Positions 42,161-50,873 of a DNA stretch of 64,000 nt are shown in pieces; the stretch's first letter is position 1; each line of letters starts with the position of its first letter. The notes beneath the pieces are model-generated. The model did not search any database. It was not told the origin of the DNA and saw only the letters and a program-made list of their open reading frames with translations. Made by a program: the position numbers and the translations under genes. The stretch comes from Thalassospira tepidiphila MCCC 1A03514. Lineage in GTDB: Bacteria; Pseudomonadota; Alphaproteobacteria; Rhodospirillales; Thalassospiraceae. The stretch is from positions 496,001-560,000 of the forward strand of contig NZ_JPVZ01000003.1 in the NCBI RefSeq assembly GCF_001662875.1. Direction: 5' to 3'.

Positions 42161-44205
42161 GCGGTGAGTTGCCGACGCTTGAGGCCGCGAATGATGAAAC
42201 GCGCCGGATGAATGGCATGCATCAGCGCTTTTTCCAGAGGCAGGGGCATATCGCAAATCTCACTGGCAAGAATCTCGGCGGCGAGCGGGGCGCCGATCAG
42301 TCCGCGGGCCCCAAAACCGGTACAGATATACACGTCTTTGTGGTAGGGCGCATCGATATATCGCGCGCCTTTTTTGCCCTTGTCGATGTCGCCATATGAC
42401 GCAAGGTAGGCGTCAAAGTCCGGCGCAGGACCGATCAGGGGCAGGTGATCCGCCGTTGTCGTGCGCAACGATGACCGGCCATGAAGCATGTCAGGCGAAA
42501 GCTTTGCCGCAACATCAGGCAGGACTTTGCCAAGCTGGTTAATGTTAAACGCGTGGTCATCTTCGCGCAGGTCCGTATGCGCATCATCACGCCCAAAGGT
42601 TGCCCCAAATACATGCATGCCATCGCGCGCTGGTGTGATGTAGCCCTTGTGGCTCAGAACGCACTTAATGACGGAACCATTCCCAAGGTTTGCCAAGATT
42701 TCTTCTGGCAAAAAGCTGATCTGGCCGCGAACAGGATTAAGGTGGTCTCTAAGCCAGCTTGTCTGATCCAGCATTTGCGTTTCAAGCGCGCCAGCGATGA
42801 TAACGGCATCAAACGGCCCATAGGAAGCCCCGTTTTCAGCCGTCAGGATTTTGCCTTGTTCAGCATTGCTAATGGCCGTGATGATTGTTGAAAGCCGCAC
42901 ATCTATGCCATCAGAAAAGGCCCGCACCACCGACGGCGGATTAACCCAGCCGGCGGATGGATAAAAAACACCGCCATAGGGCAAGGGCAGGCCAAATCGT
43001 TCTGAGGCCTGATCACGGTCAAGCGCCTCGACAAGGTCGGGTTTGTCGCCAAGGCGTGCGATCAGGCCGTCAAGCCGTTCACGTTTGCGGTCACTGGTGG
43101 CAAGATCAATCACGCCGCAGAAATCAGCCTCGACAAATCCCTGATCGGAAAGTTTTTTGATCTTGCGATGGCTGAAACGGTAACCAGCTTCATAAAACCG
43201 GCCCATGATGGCATCATCAACGGTCAGATAGGGCTCCAACATGCCAATCGGATTGCCCGATGCCGCGCTGGCCAGTTTATCGGCCTTTTCAAAAAGGGTT
43301 ACGGCAATGCCACGCGCGTTTAAGGCATCCGCGCAGGCCGCACCGGCAAGCCCCCCACCGATAACGGCGACAGATTTGGTTTTCTTGGGGCGGGGCAGGT
43401 TAAACCAAGGATCATCGGCGATTTCGAAAAGGTCCGGTGCATCGTCGCTGTCACCAACCCTTGCCGAAAGCGTTGCCGTGATCATGTCGCGCTTGTAGCC
43501 AAAACCTTTGCGCTTTCTGATTTCAAATCCGGCACTTTCCAGACCGTCGCGGGCAATGCGTGCGGCACTAAAAGTCGCAAGGCTCGCACCACGCGGGTTG
43601 GACGCGCTGGCAAGGGCAGCAAACAGGTCCGGATGCCACATATCGGGATTGCGCGCGGGCGCAAAGCCATCAAGAAACCAGCAATCAATATTCCCGTCAT
43701 AGCCAGACCAGCATTCAATCGCATCGCCGATCAGAAGCGTCAGGCTGACATCGGCATCGGCAAGGGAAAAACGGTGTACACCGGGCAACATGGTTTCATG
43801 CGGCCAGATTTCGGCGAGCTGTTTGGAATATTGCGACAGTTCCGGCCAGCGCTGGTGCGCCCGGATCATGTCATCGCGCGACAGCGGGTATTTTTCAACG
43901 GAAACGAAATGCAGGCGTCTGGATCGTTTGGGATCACTGTCCCAGCATTGCCAAGCGGCCAAAAAGTTCAGTCCGGTGCCAAAGCCGGTTTCGCCAATGA
44001 CAAAGCTTTCGCGGTCCTGCCAGGCAGATGGAAGGTTGTTGCCCTCAAGAAACACATAGCGCGTTTCAGCAAGCCCATCCTTGGGATTGAAGTAAATGTC
44101 ACCAAAGTGCGGAGAGAACGGCACATTACCATCCTGCCAGGTTATTTCGCCAGCAGGTGTTGGTTCATCACCTTCTGCCGGCATGGTGACATCGTTTGCC
44201 GTCAT
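42157..44205 (-). CDS. mnmC: Bifunctional tRNA mnm5s2U biosynthesis protein
   Basis: A 682-residue two-domain enzyme. The N-terminal methyltransferase (MnmD) has VIGETGFGTGLNFLAAWQ as its SAM loop and CWFLDGFAPARNPDMW. The C-terminal oxidoreductase (about 280-682) starts with the FAD loop AVIGGGLAGAACADALNARGI and ends with GFGARGLIGAPLAAE. It converts cmnm5s2U to nm5s2U and then mnm5s2U at the wobble position of certain tRNAs. Its start overlaps the dusA stop and its stop overlaps the MFS start, so three genes are coupled. Confidence 0.94.
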   Translation of the reverse strand: MTANDVTMPAEGDEPTPAGEITWQDGNVPFSPHFGDIYFNPKDGLAETRYVFLEGNNLPSAWQDRESFVIGETGFGTGLNFLAAWQCWDSDPKRSRRLHFVSVEKYPLSRDDMIRAHQRWPELSQYSKQLAEIWPHETMLPGVHRFSLADADVSLTLLIGDAIECWSGYDGNIDCWFLDGFAPARNPDMWHPDLFAALASASNPRGASLATFSAARIARDGLESAGFEIRKRKGFGYKRDMITATLSARVGDSDDAPDLFEIADDPWFNLPRPKKTKSVAVIGGGLAGAACADALNARGIAVTLFEKADKLASAASGNPIGMLEPYLTVDDAIMGRFYEAGYRFSHRKIKKLSDQGFVEADFCGVIDLATSDRKRERLDGLIARLGDKPDLVEALDRDQASERFGLPLPYGGVFYPSAGWVNPPSVVRAFSDGIDVRLSTIITAISNAEQGKILTAENGASYGPFDAVIIAGALETQMLDQTSWLRDHLNPVRGQISFLPEEILANLGNGSVIKCVLSHKGYITPARDGMHVFGATFGRDDAHTDLREDDHAFNINQLGKVLPDVAAKLSPDMLHGRSSLRTTTADHLPLIGPAPDFDAYLASYGDIDKGKKGARYIDAPYHKDVYICTGFGARGLIGAPLAAEILASEICDMPLPLEKALMHAIHPARFIIRGLKRRQLTA

Positions 44206-45197
44206 GCAGACAGGACCTCGTCATCCTGTTCGGGGACAAGGGCCAGGGCTTCACGCACGACTTCCGTACCCGCCCCCTTGCGATGGGCATTTTCGCTCAG
44301 ATAACGGCGCCATTGTTTTGCACCGCGCATTTGCTGGAACAGGCCCAGCATATGGCGGGTGACATGGCCAATGGTGCCGTTTTCTTCTTTCAGGTGTTCT
44401 TCGATATAGGGCAGCATGGCCTCAACCACCTGATGGCGGCTCAGGGGCTTGGCGTCATCGCCATAAAAACGCCGGTCGACATCGGCCAGAACATAAGGGT
44501 TCTGATAGGCTTCACGCCCGATCATGACACCATCGATATGTTTCAGATGCTCGGCGGTTTCATCAAGCGTCTTGATGCCACCATTGATCAGGATTTCAAG
44601 CTCCGGGAATTCTTGTTTAAGCTGATAGACCAATTCGTATTTTAGCGGCGGAACTTCACGGTTTTCCTTGGGCGAAAGGCCTTTGAGCCACGCCTTGCGC
44701 GCATGAACGATAAAGGTTTTACAGCCAGCCTCGGCAACCGTTTCGGTGAAGCGTTTAAGCGACGGGTAGTCTTCCTGATCGTCGATGCCGATGCGGTTTT
44801 TGACTGTCACCGGGGCGTTGCTGGCCGAAATCATCGATTTCACGCACTTCGCAACGACATCTGGTGTTGCCATCAGACAGGCGCCAAACGCACCGTTCTG
44901 CACGCGGTCAGACGGGCAACCGCAATTCAGATTGATTTCATCATAGGCATAGTCATTGGCGATTTCGCAGGCGTGCGCCAGATCATCCGGGTCGCTGCCG
45001 CCAAGTTGAAGCGCAACCGGGTGTTCGGCATCGTTATAGCGCAAATGACGTTCCACGCCGCCGTGAAGAATGGCACCCGTGGTGACCATTTCGGTATAAA
45101 GCAACGTATGACGACTGATCTGCCGCAGAAAATAGCGATCATGCCGATCCGTCCAATCCATCATCGGGGCGACGGAAATACGCCGATTAACAGTCAT
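44202..45197 (-). CDS. dusA: tRNA-dihydrouridine(20/20a) synthase
   Basis: A 331-residue FMN enzyme. VAPMMDWTDRHDRYFLRQISRHTLLYTEMVTTGAI matches DusA from residue 9 on. The catalytic cysteine is Cys94 in NLNCGCPSDRVQNGAFGACLM. It reduces uridines of the tRNA D-loop. I set the start at the ATG at 45197 because it gives the usual length (about 330) and leaves 143 bp for divergent promoters with the ArsC-like gene; the longer frame from 45311 would leave 29 bp. Confidence 0.93.
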   Translation of the reverse strand: MTVNRRISVAPMMDWTDRHDRYFLRQISRHTLLYTEMVTTGAILHGGVERHLRYNDAEHPVALQLGGSDPDDLAHACEIANDYAYDEINLNCGCPSDRVQNGAFGACLMATPDVVAKCVKSMISASNAPVTVKNRIGIDDQEDYPSLKRFTETVAEAGCKTFIVHARKAWLKGLSPKENREVPPLKYELVYQLKQEFPELEILINGGIKTLDETAEHLKHIDGVMIGREAYQNPYVLADVDRRFYGDDAKPLSRHQVVEAMLPYIEEHLKEENGTIGHVTRHMLGLFQQMRGAKQWRRYLSENAHRKGAGTEVVREALALVPEQDDEVLSA

Positions 45198-45340
45198 TTG
45201 CTTACCGTTTTTGTCATAGCCGGGTGAAGAGGGTTGCTGTATTCCAAGCGCGGTCTTTATATAGGTTCCGGGATTTAGGGTCAAAACCGATTGCGCGATG
45301 CATGGCAGCATCCCGAAGATATTAAAGTACAGGATTTGAT

Positions 45341-45694
45341 ATGGTTACGATTTACGGCATCAAGAACTGCGACACTGTCCGCAAAACCCTGAAATGGTTT
45401 GAGGCCAAGGGTATTGAAAACAAGCTCCATGATTTTCGCGCTGACGGAATTGACGCCAAGACCATCGAAGGCTGGCTTGATGAAGTCGGCGGTAAGGTTT
45501 TGATCAACAAGCGCGGGCCGAGTTATCGCAACCTGAGTGACGACGACAAAGAGATATTGGAGCAGGGCGGTGCCGCGGCCGCCGCAGTCCTTGCCGCCAA
45601 TCCGACCGTGATCAAACGTCCGGTTGTTGAATTCGGATCGGCCCGGACGGTCGCCTATGATGAGGAACGCTGGTCTGAGCTGGCCGGTTTGTAA
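45341..45694 (+). CDS. ArsC/Spx-like (YffB-type) thioredoxin-fold protein
   Basis: A 117-residue protein of the arsenate reductase/Spx family. It starts MVTIYGIKNCDTVRKTLKWFE, with Cys10 but without a second Cys at CxxC spacing, as in YffB-like members. LINKRGPSYRNL and VIKRPVVE are the usual C-terminal motifs. Real arsenate reductase activity is not implied; YffB-like proteins have no firm function. The ATG follows AGGA at 7-8 bases. It is 10 bp ahead of the HAD gene, and the two form one unit. Confidence 0.85.
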   Translation: MVTIYGIKNCDTVRKTLKWFEAKGIENKLHDFRADGIDAKTIEGWLDEVGGKVLINKRGPSYRNLSDDDKEILEQGGAAAAAVLAANPTVIKRPVVEFGSARTVAYDEERWSELAGL

Positions 45695-45704
45695 GGGGGC
45701 GGAA

Positions 45705-46379
45705 ATGTCAAAGCCGGTCGTTCGGGGTGTGATCTTTGATTGTGATGGTGTTTTGGTCGATACCGAAACACTGGCCTGTCGCGTGTTAACAGAGCAGCTT
45801 TGTGATTATGGCTGCGACATGGATATGGCAAAGACCCATGATCTTTTCATTGGTGGCACATTGGCGATGGTGCCGCCAAAAATGGAACAGATGTTTGGCA
45901 TTACGCTGCCAGAAGACTGGCTGTCTGAATGCTACGAACGTACGTTTACGGCCTTTCGTAACGATCTGACGCCGTTCGCACATCTTGATCCGGTACTAGA
46001 TCTGCTGGAAGAAAACAACATTCCCATTGCGATTGGCAGCAACGGCCCACATGCCAAGATGGATGTGTCGCTCGCCAAGGTTGGCTTGAAGGAACGCTTT
46101 GAAGGCAGGGTTTGCTCGGCACATGATGTTGAAAACCCCAAGCCGCATCCGGATGTCTTTTTGCTGGCCGCACAGAAAATCGGTGTCGATATCAAGGACT
46201 GCATTGTTGTGGATGACAGCCAGAACGGCGTGCGCGCCGGTGTTGCGTCCGGTGCGACAACCATCGGTCTTGTCGATATTACGCCGGCCAACTACCTTCT
46301 TGACGCTGGTGCGCATCATATTGCGACCGACCATCGCGACCTTTATCGGCTGTTGGCCGATTGGATGTCCGCCGCTTAG
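45705..46379 (+). CDS. HAD-family phosphatase, beta-phosphoglucomutase-like
   Basis: A 224-residue protein. GVIFDCDGVLVDTE carries the nucleophile Asp12 and acid/base Asp14; IAIGSNGPHAKM is motif II; NPKPHPDVFLLAAQKIG has the Lys of motif III; VVDDSQNGVRAGVASG is motif IV. The alpha-helical cap lies between residues 16 and 85. Relatives dephosphorylate sugar phosphates or isomerise phosphohexoses; the exact substrate is unknown. The ATG has AAGGGGGCGG upstream. Confidence 0.87.
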   Translation: MSKPVVRGVIFDCDGVLVDTETLACRVLTEQLCDYGCDMDMAKTHDLFIGGTLAMVPPKMEQMFGITLPEDWLSECYERTFTAFRNDLTPFAHLDPVLDLLEENNIPIAIGSNGPHAKMDVSLAKVGLKERFEGRVCSAHDVENPKPHPDVFLLAAQKIGVDIKDCIVVDDSQNGVRAGVASGATTIGLVDITPANYLLDAGAHHIATDHRDLYRLLADWMSAA

Positions 46380-46403
46380 CTGATATTCATAGCATCCATT
46401 AAA

Positions 46404-46443
46404 AAAAGAACGGGCAGCGCCGTGTTGGGCTGCCCGTTCTTTT
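46404..46443. terminator. Bidirectional intrinsic terminator between HAD and ggt genes
   Basis: AAAAGAACGGGCAGC and GCTGCCCGTTCTTTT form a perfect 15-bp stem around a 10-base loop. A-rich and T-rich flanks allow termination on both strands. The flanking genes converge here. Confidence 0.92.
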
Positions 46444-46460
46444 GTTTGCGCAGGATGTCT

Positions 46461-48266
46461 TTATTCACCAACCACAATGCCTTCGCGTCGGGAATCAGCG
46501 CCACCAATCAGGCCATCTTCGGTGACCATAATGGTATGAATGCCGGAATTAAGGTCGCGGATATCGGTCTTAAAGCCCATGCCTTCCAGTGCCGGGGCCA
46601 AGTTTTCGGCATCGGTTGCGGCTTCAAGGTCAAAGGTGCCGAACCGGTTGACCAGATGGGGCATGTCGATGGCGTCCTTGGGCGACATGTTCCAATCAAT
46701 CATCCCGATAAGCGACTGTGCCACATACCCAATGATGCGCGATCCACCCGGTGAACCGGTCACAATTACCGGTTTGTCATCTTTCATCACGATGGTGGGC
46801 GCCATGGATGAACGCGGGCGTTTTCCCGGTGCCAACGCGTTGGCAATTGGCACGCCATCGGAATGGGTCTTGAACGAGAAATCGGTCAGCTCGTTATTGA
46901 GCATAAAGCCGTTCACCATCAGGCGTGAACCAAAACCGTTTTCAATGGTGGTCGTCATCGAAACCGCATTGCCATAGATATCAATGATCGAGAAATGGCT
47001 CGTGCTTGGCAGTTCAATCGCTTCGTCGTCGGCCAATTTCATGGCGTGGCTAAAGCTCGGCATTCCGGGTTCGACGGCTTCAAGCGCGGTATCCCGATCA
47101 AGCAGTTTGGATCTTTCCGCCAGATAGGTTTTATCAAGCAATCCGGTCAATGGCATCGGGACGAAATCAATATCGGCCATGTATCGACCACGATCAGCAA
47201 ATGCCAAACGCGATGCATCGCCGATCAAACGCCAGCTTTGTGCAGAACTGGGGCCCATCGCGGCGATATCATAGGGCTCAAGCAGTCCAAGGATCTGTCC
47301 AACCGTCAGCGCCCCCGAAGAAGGTGGTCCCATGCCGCACACATCATGATCGCGATACTCGATACAGACGGCCGGGCGTTCCTTGACGTGATACGTGGCG
47401 AAATCGGCAAGTGACAGGACGCCGGGGTTCCAACTGGCACCCTTGACCTTATCGACAATGTCCTGTGCGATCTGACCCTGATAGAAGTTCACAATCCCGT
47501 TGGTCGCCAGGTCTTGCAGGGTCTTGGCATATTTCGGATTGCGAAGAACCGTACCGGCCGCAAGTGGCGCACCATCCCTGTCAAAGAAATAACCCTTTGC
47601 CTCGGGATCGCGGGAGAGTTTTTCCTGATCATCAGCAATCAAGGCAGCAAGACGCGGAGAAACTTCAAAGCCCGTCGTGGCGATATCAATTGCCGGATCG
47701 AACAGGCTTTTCCAAGGAAGTTGACCCCACTTTTCGTGTGCAGCCTTCATCAGGGCAGGGGTGCCGGGCGTGCCAACCGATCTGCCGCCGACAACCGCAT
47801 CATAAAACTTAAGCGGTTCGCCGCTTTCATCCTGGAATAGCGTCGGCGTTGCGTTCAGAGGGGCGGTTTCACGCCCATCAAGCGTGGTCAACTTTCCAGT
47901 CGCTGCATCGAAATAAACCAAAAATGCGCCGCCCCCAAGCCCGGATGATTGCGGTTCGACAAGGCCGAGCATGGTCTGAATGGTGACCATCGCATCAATG
48001 GCGTTGCCGCCAGATCGCAATATATTGGCACCGGCCTGAACAGCCAGCGGGTTGGCAGCACTGATCATCCAGTTGCTGGCAGTGGCGGCCTTGCGCATTT
48101 GAGACGTGGAACCGGCCGTGCTTGCCTCAGGCGCAACGGCGTCTGTTGTTTGCTGGGCAACAGCAACCTGACCAAGGCAGGCGCATAAACCTGCGGCAAT
48201 AAGGGTTGCCAGAAGCCGCGGGCGAAGTTTGACTGTTTCACAAGATACAGGAGCGTTAAGGGGCAT
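46461..48266 (-). CDS. ggt: Gamma-glutamyltransferase (periplasmic, self-processing)
   Basis: A 601-residue Ntn hydrolase that cleaves glutathione and transfers the gamma-glutamyl group. The signal peptide (about residues 1-37, cut after VAVA) sends it to the periplasm. Autocleavage should occur before Thr422 in LPSTSHFSIID, giving large and small subunits; the following MTTTIENGFGSRLMV and RPRSSMAPTIV carry substrate-binding residues, and GSPGGSRIIGYV is conserved. Length fits the family (about 580). It is preceded by AAGGTCTGGA before the ATG and is monocistronic between two hairpins. Confidence 0.93.
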   Translation of the reverse strand: MPLNAPVSCETVKLRPRLLATLIAAGLCACLGQVAVAQQTTDAVAPEASTAGSTSQMRKAATASNWMISAANPLAVQAGANILRSGGNAIDAMVTIQTMLGLVEPQSSGLGGGAFLVYFDAATGKLTTLDGRETAPLNATPTLFQDESGEPLKFYDAVVGGRSVGTPGTPALMKAAHEKWGQLPWKSLFDPAIDIATTGFEVSPRLAALIADDQEKLSRDPEAKGYFFDRDGAPLAAGTVLRNPKYAKTLQDLATNGIVNFYQGQIAQDIVDKVKGASWNPGVLSLADFATYHVKERPAVCIEYRDHDVCGMGPPSSGALTVGQILGLLEPYDIAAMGPSSAQSWRLIGDASRLAFADRGRYMADIDFVPMPLTGLLDKTYLAERSKLLDRDTALEAVEPGMPSFSHAMKLADDEAIELPSTSHFSIIDIYGNAVSMTTTIENGFGSRLMVNGFMLNNELTDFSFKTHSDGVPIANALAPGKRPRSSMAPTIVMKDDKPVIVTGSPGGSRIIGYVAQSLIGMIDWNMSPKDAIDMPHLVNRFGTFDLEAATDAENLAPALEGMGFKTDIRDLNSGIHTIMVTEDGLIGGADSRREGIVVGE

Positions 48267-48317
48267 GTTCCAGACCTTTTATTTTGTTTGGTGGGGTATT
48301 TTGTTTGTCGGAGCGCT

Positions 48318-48353
48318 CAAAAGCAAACACCCGCATCGTGGCAGATGCGGGTG
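48318..48353 (-). terminator. Intrinsic terminator of the alpha/beta hydrolase gene
   Basis: On the minus strand CACCCGCATC pairs with GATGCGGGTG around a 6-base loop and is followed by TTTGCTTTTG. It separates the hydrolase gene from ggt. Confidence 0.8.
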
Positions 48354-48385
48354 CAAATGTGCAGTAAAAATCCAGTGTAGGTTGC

Positions 48386-49222
48386 CTAGGCCGCTGTCTT
48401 GTTGCCTTTGCTGCGCTGTTGGCTAACGAGCTTGACCTGTAGCCATTCCAGTATGGTTTCTGCGACCTTTTCCCAGTTTTTATCGAGCATCATCGCGTGG
48501 TGGATGTCGTCAATCAGGGCATAATCCGCGCCATAGCGCTTGGCTGTGTGGTGGATCAGCTCGCTCTGGATGATTTCATCGTCGCGTGCGCCCATGACCA
48601 GCATGGCTGGCGCTTCATCCTTTGTCAGGAAGATCGGATTGGCGCCCATCATGTCCGTAATTGCCCGCTGGCTTTCCGTTTCGAGCCGTCCGAAATAGAT
48701 CATGCCTTCATCTTCGGCGATATCAGGCGACAGCATCGCGCGCCCCAGACGTTCACGAAGCAGGGTATGGGGGCCAATGGCCTGAAGCCAGAACATATGG
48801 AAAAACAGATCGGGCTGGGCCATTGCCATCATCGCATTGCTGGCAATCAGGCCTTCTGGCGGCACTGAGGCCATCAGGACGGCGGCCTCGGCACTGTGGC
48901 GTTCGAGATATTTCTGAATGACATAGCCGCCCATCGAATGACCAATCAGCACGGGCTTCTTGCCAAGGGTCTCGACAACCTCTTCAAGGTCTTCGACGTA
49001 GTCGTCAATGGATGCAAGGCTGCGCAGTTCGCGGCCGCCACTTCCGCCATGGCCGCGCAAGGAAAACGCCACGGTCTCAAAGCCGCGATCCGCAAACCAT
49101 GTCAGGAAATGTTCGTTCCAGCACCACGCCCCGGTATAGGCGCCATGTACAAACACCAATGGATGTTTACTTTTGGGTTTGCCTGTCGGGCTGCGACGGA
49201 AAATCTCCAATTCGGGACTCAT
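48386..49222 (-). CDS. Alpha/beta hydrolase
   Basis: A 278-residue alpha/beta hydrolase. Features in order: oxyanion segment VFVHGAYTGAWCW, FSLRGHGGSGG, nucleophile elbow GHSMGGYV with Ser96, an acid in GARDDEII and the catalytic His in DDIHHAMML. The ATG at 49222 is set by a strong GAGGAGG 7-8 bases upstream; the open frame runs further but adds an unrelated Cys/Arg-rich leader. No signal peptide, so cytosolic. The substrate (ester, lactone or haloalkane) is not readable. Confidence 0.87.
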   Translation of the reverse strand: MSPELEIFRRSPTGKPKSKHPLVFVHGAYTGAWCWNEHFLTWFADRGFETVAFSLRGHGGSGGRELRSLASIDDYVEDLEEVVETLGKKPVLIGHSMGGYVIQKYLERHSAEAAVLMASVPPEGLIASNAMMAMAQPDLFFHMFWLQAIGPHTLLRERLGRAMLSPDIAEDEGMIYFGRLETESQRAITDMMGANPIFLTKDEAPAMLVMGARDDEIIQSELIHHTAKRYGADYALIDDIHHAMMLDKNWEKVAETILEWLQVKLVSQQRSKGNKTAA

Positions 49223-49467
49223 GGCCTGCCTCCTCGCGATGCGGGATCGATGCAAATATATGCCTTGATTAAAAAGAACTCGATTATGTTCGCATATGCA
49301 GCATAATCTTGTCCAATCACATGTGGGAGTCCGACTTTGGTTTGGCAATGATTGTCAGTCTGAAGTTGTTTGCTTATGATTGCGTCCGGGACAGTAAAAG
49401 ATGTGAGGGAACGCAGGGGGTCTGTGCTCCGGACACTAACAACACCGTAGTGAGAAGCTTGGGGGAT

Positions 49468-50148
49468 ATGGTTAAATTATCAGTGGTCGGCATTTTCGCG
49501 GATCTCGATGAGAGCGCGATTGCAGACGTCGAACGCCACGTCAACCGAAAGACGTTTGCGGCCGGAACGCAAATTATCGAGCCGGAATCAGATAGTTCGG
49601 ACGTTTACCTGATTTTGTCCGGACGAGTACGGATCGTTAATTACTCGCTTTCGGGGCGTGAAATCACCCTTGAGGAAATCGGGGCAGGCGGCTGCGTCGG
49701 TCAGCTTTCTGCCATTGACGGGCAGCCGCGTTCGGCCTGTGTGATTGCGGTTGACGATACCAGTGTCGGTATTTTAAGCCCGGCCAACTTTGAAAAGGTC
49801 GTCAAAAATCACCCGTCAGTCGCCTGGAACGTAATCAGCGAACTGGCCAGAATTGTGCGGAACTCGACCAGAAGAATTGTTGATGTCAGCACACTTGGCG
49901 CCAACGAACGCGTCGTGGCGGAAATTTTGCGCCGTGCCAACAATGTTTGTGACGATAACGGTTCGGCACTTTTGTCACCCGTTCCGGTTCATTCCGAGGT
50001 CGCCGGGCGGGTCAGCACATCGCGTGAAACCGTTGCACGCGTCATGAGCACGCTTGGCCGTCGCCAACTGGTGACAAAGGTTGATACCGGTCTTTTTGTT
50101 CCGGACGTGCGCCGACTTGAAGAATTCCTAAGTGAGTCAATTCATTAG
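49468..50148 (+). CDS. Crp/Fnr-family transcription regulator with a CRP-like recognition helix
   Basis: A 226-residue cyclic-nucleotide-type regulator. The beta-roll domain (about 5-120) has GGCVGQLSAIDGQPRSA, where Arg88 and Ser89 match the cAMP phosphate pocket of CRP but the usual Glu is Gln79. The C-terminal winged helix holds EVAGRVSTSRETVARVM; Arg186, Glu187 and Arg191 are the residues that read TGTGA in E. coli CRP. There is no N-terminal cysteine cluster as in Fnr. I chose the ATG at 49468, with GGGGG upstream. A perfect TGTGA-N6-TCACA site lies 31 bp after the stop. Ligand not certain. Confidence 0.88.
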   Translation: MVKLSVVGIFADLDESAIADVERHVNRKTFAAGTQIIEPESDSSDVYLILSGRVRIVNYSLSGREITLEEIGAGGCVGQLSAIDGQPRSACVIAVDDTSVGILSPANFEKVVKNHPSVAWNVISELARIVRNSTRRIVDVSTLGANERVVAEILRRANNVCDDNGSALLSPVPVHSEVAGRVSTSRETVARVMSTLGRRQLVTKVDTGLFVPDVRRLEEFLSESIH

Positions 50149-50178
50149 GTCGCATTTGTATGATTTTTTTTGTCTTCA

Positions 50179-50194
50179 TGTGATGACTGTCACA
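50179..50194. promoter_or_regulatory. Perfect CRP-type operator (TGTGA-N6-TCACA)
   Basis: TGTGA and TCACA are separated by six bases (TGACTG), an exact match to the CRP consensus. The centre is at 50186.5. It lies downstream of the Crp-family gene and 41.5 bases before the inverted repeat that opens the small RNA candidate, which is the classic class II activator spacing if that is the transcript start. Confidence 0.6.
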
Positions 50195-50227
50195 GAGAAG
50201 AGGATGATCGACAGGTAAACGTATTGG

Positions 50228-50307
50228 TGTGGCGGACATTTAAATGTTCCGGCACATCTCCCCCAAGAGAGTTACTGGCCGTACACTTGTTGTACGGCCA
50301 TTTTTTT
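50228..50307 (+). ncRNA. Candidate Crp-controlled small RNA
   Basis: About 80 bases with the layout of a trans-acting small RNA. The 5' part (50228-50256) is an inverted repeat in which TGTGGCGGACATTT faces AAATGTTCCGGCACA with few mismatches. A short unpaired stretch containing TCTCCCCCAAG (50257-50267) resembles the anti-Shine-Dalgarno seeds of known alphaproteobacterial small RNAs. The strong terminator stem TGGCCGTACA/TGTACGGCCA with seven T residues ends it at 50307. A perfect CRP box lies 41.5 bases upstream of 50228; a weak -10 (TAAACG, 50216) is present. No open frame is supported. It could instead be a leader of the DUF423 gene. Confidence 0.45.
50276..50307 (+). terminator. Strong intrinsic terminator of the small RNA candidate
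   Basis: TGGCCGTACA pairs with TGTACGGCCA around CTTGT, followed by seven T residues. It lies 127 bases past the Crp-family stop, which is far for a simple gene terminator and supports a separate short transcript. Confidence 0.9.
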
Positions 50308-50385
50308 GCGTTTTCGCATGGCGGACAGATTTGTTGATGGCTAATCTGTACGAAACAACAGCACTTCTTTTTAAGGGAACCTCTG

Positions 50386-50760
50386 ATGCGTATTTCTGTG
50401 GTTATGGCCGGACTGAATGGTGCGATGGCGGTTGCGTTGGGGGCGTTTGCCGCCCATGGCATGGCTGGAAGCGAAATGGATTATGCACGCGGCCTGGTCG
50501 AGAAGGGCGCGCATTATCAGCTCGTACATGCTGTCGCCCTGGCCGCGATTGCCGGCCTGGTTCATCATGTGCCCGATGAGAAGTTCCTGCGCATTGCCGC
50601 CTATGCAATGCTTGTCGGGATCATTTTCTTCTGCGGATCTTTGTACGCCATTGCCTTTGGCGGTATCTCTGCGTTTGGTGCAGTGGCCCCGATTGGCGGT
50701 TTTGCCTTAATTGGGGGCTGGTTGCTGCTTGCGGCGGCGGGATACAGACGCTTTGGCTGA
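50386..50760 (+). CDS. DUF423 family small membrane protein
   Basis: A 124-residue protein with four hydrophobic helices (about 1-25, 45-65, 70-92, 97-118). The N-terminus has GAMAVALGAFAAHGM, the DUF423 signature, and GSLYAIAFGG and GGFALIGGWLLLA follow. Members are found widely in bacteria and have no assigned function. AAGGGAA precedes the ATG. It stands alone between two terminators. Confidence 0.85.
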   Translation: MRISVVMAGLNGAMAVALGAFAAHGMAGSEMDYARGLVEKGAHYQLVHAVALAAIAGLVHHVPDEKFLRIAAYAMLVGIIFFCGSLYAIAFGGISAFGAVAPIGGFALIGGWLLLAAAGYRRFG

Positions 50761-50807
50761 TCTCGCAGGCACGTATTGACACTGACCTGAAACAGGCAAG
50801 TACAAAC

Positions 50808-50841
50808 AAAAAAGACGTGTCCCGAAGGACACGTCTTTTTT
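50808..50841. terminator. Bidirectional terminator between DUF423 gene and rpmG
   Basis: AAAAAAGACGTGTCC and GGACACGTCTTTTTT form a perfect 15-bp stem with the stable tetraloop CGAA. It serves both converging genes. Confidence 0.93.
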
Positions 50842-50873
50842 AAATCTTTGCAATCGAGTTCCGAAGAACCAGA

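Noticed and set aside
45341-45694. Naming this gene arsC
   Set aside because: It has the YffB-like pattern and no arsenic genes nearby; arsenate reduction is not supported.
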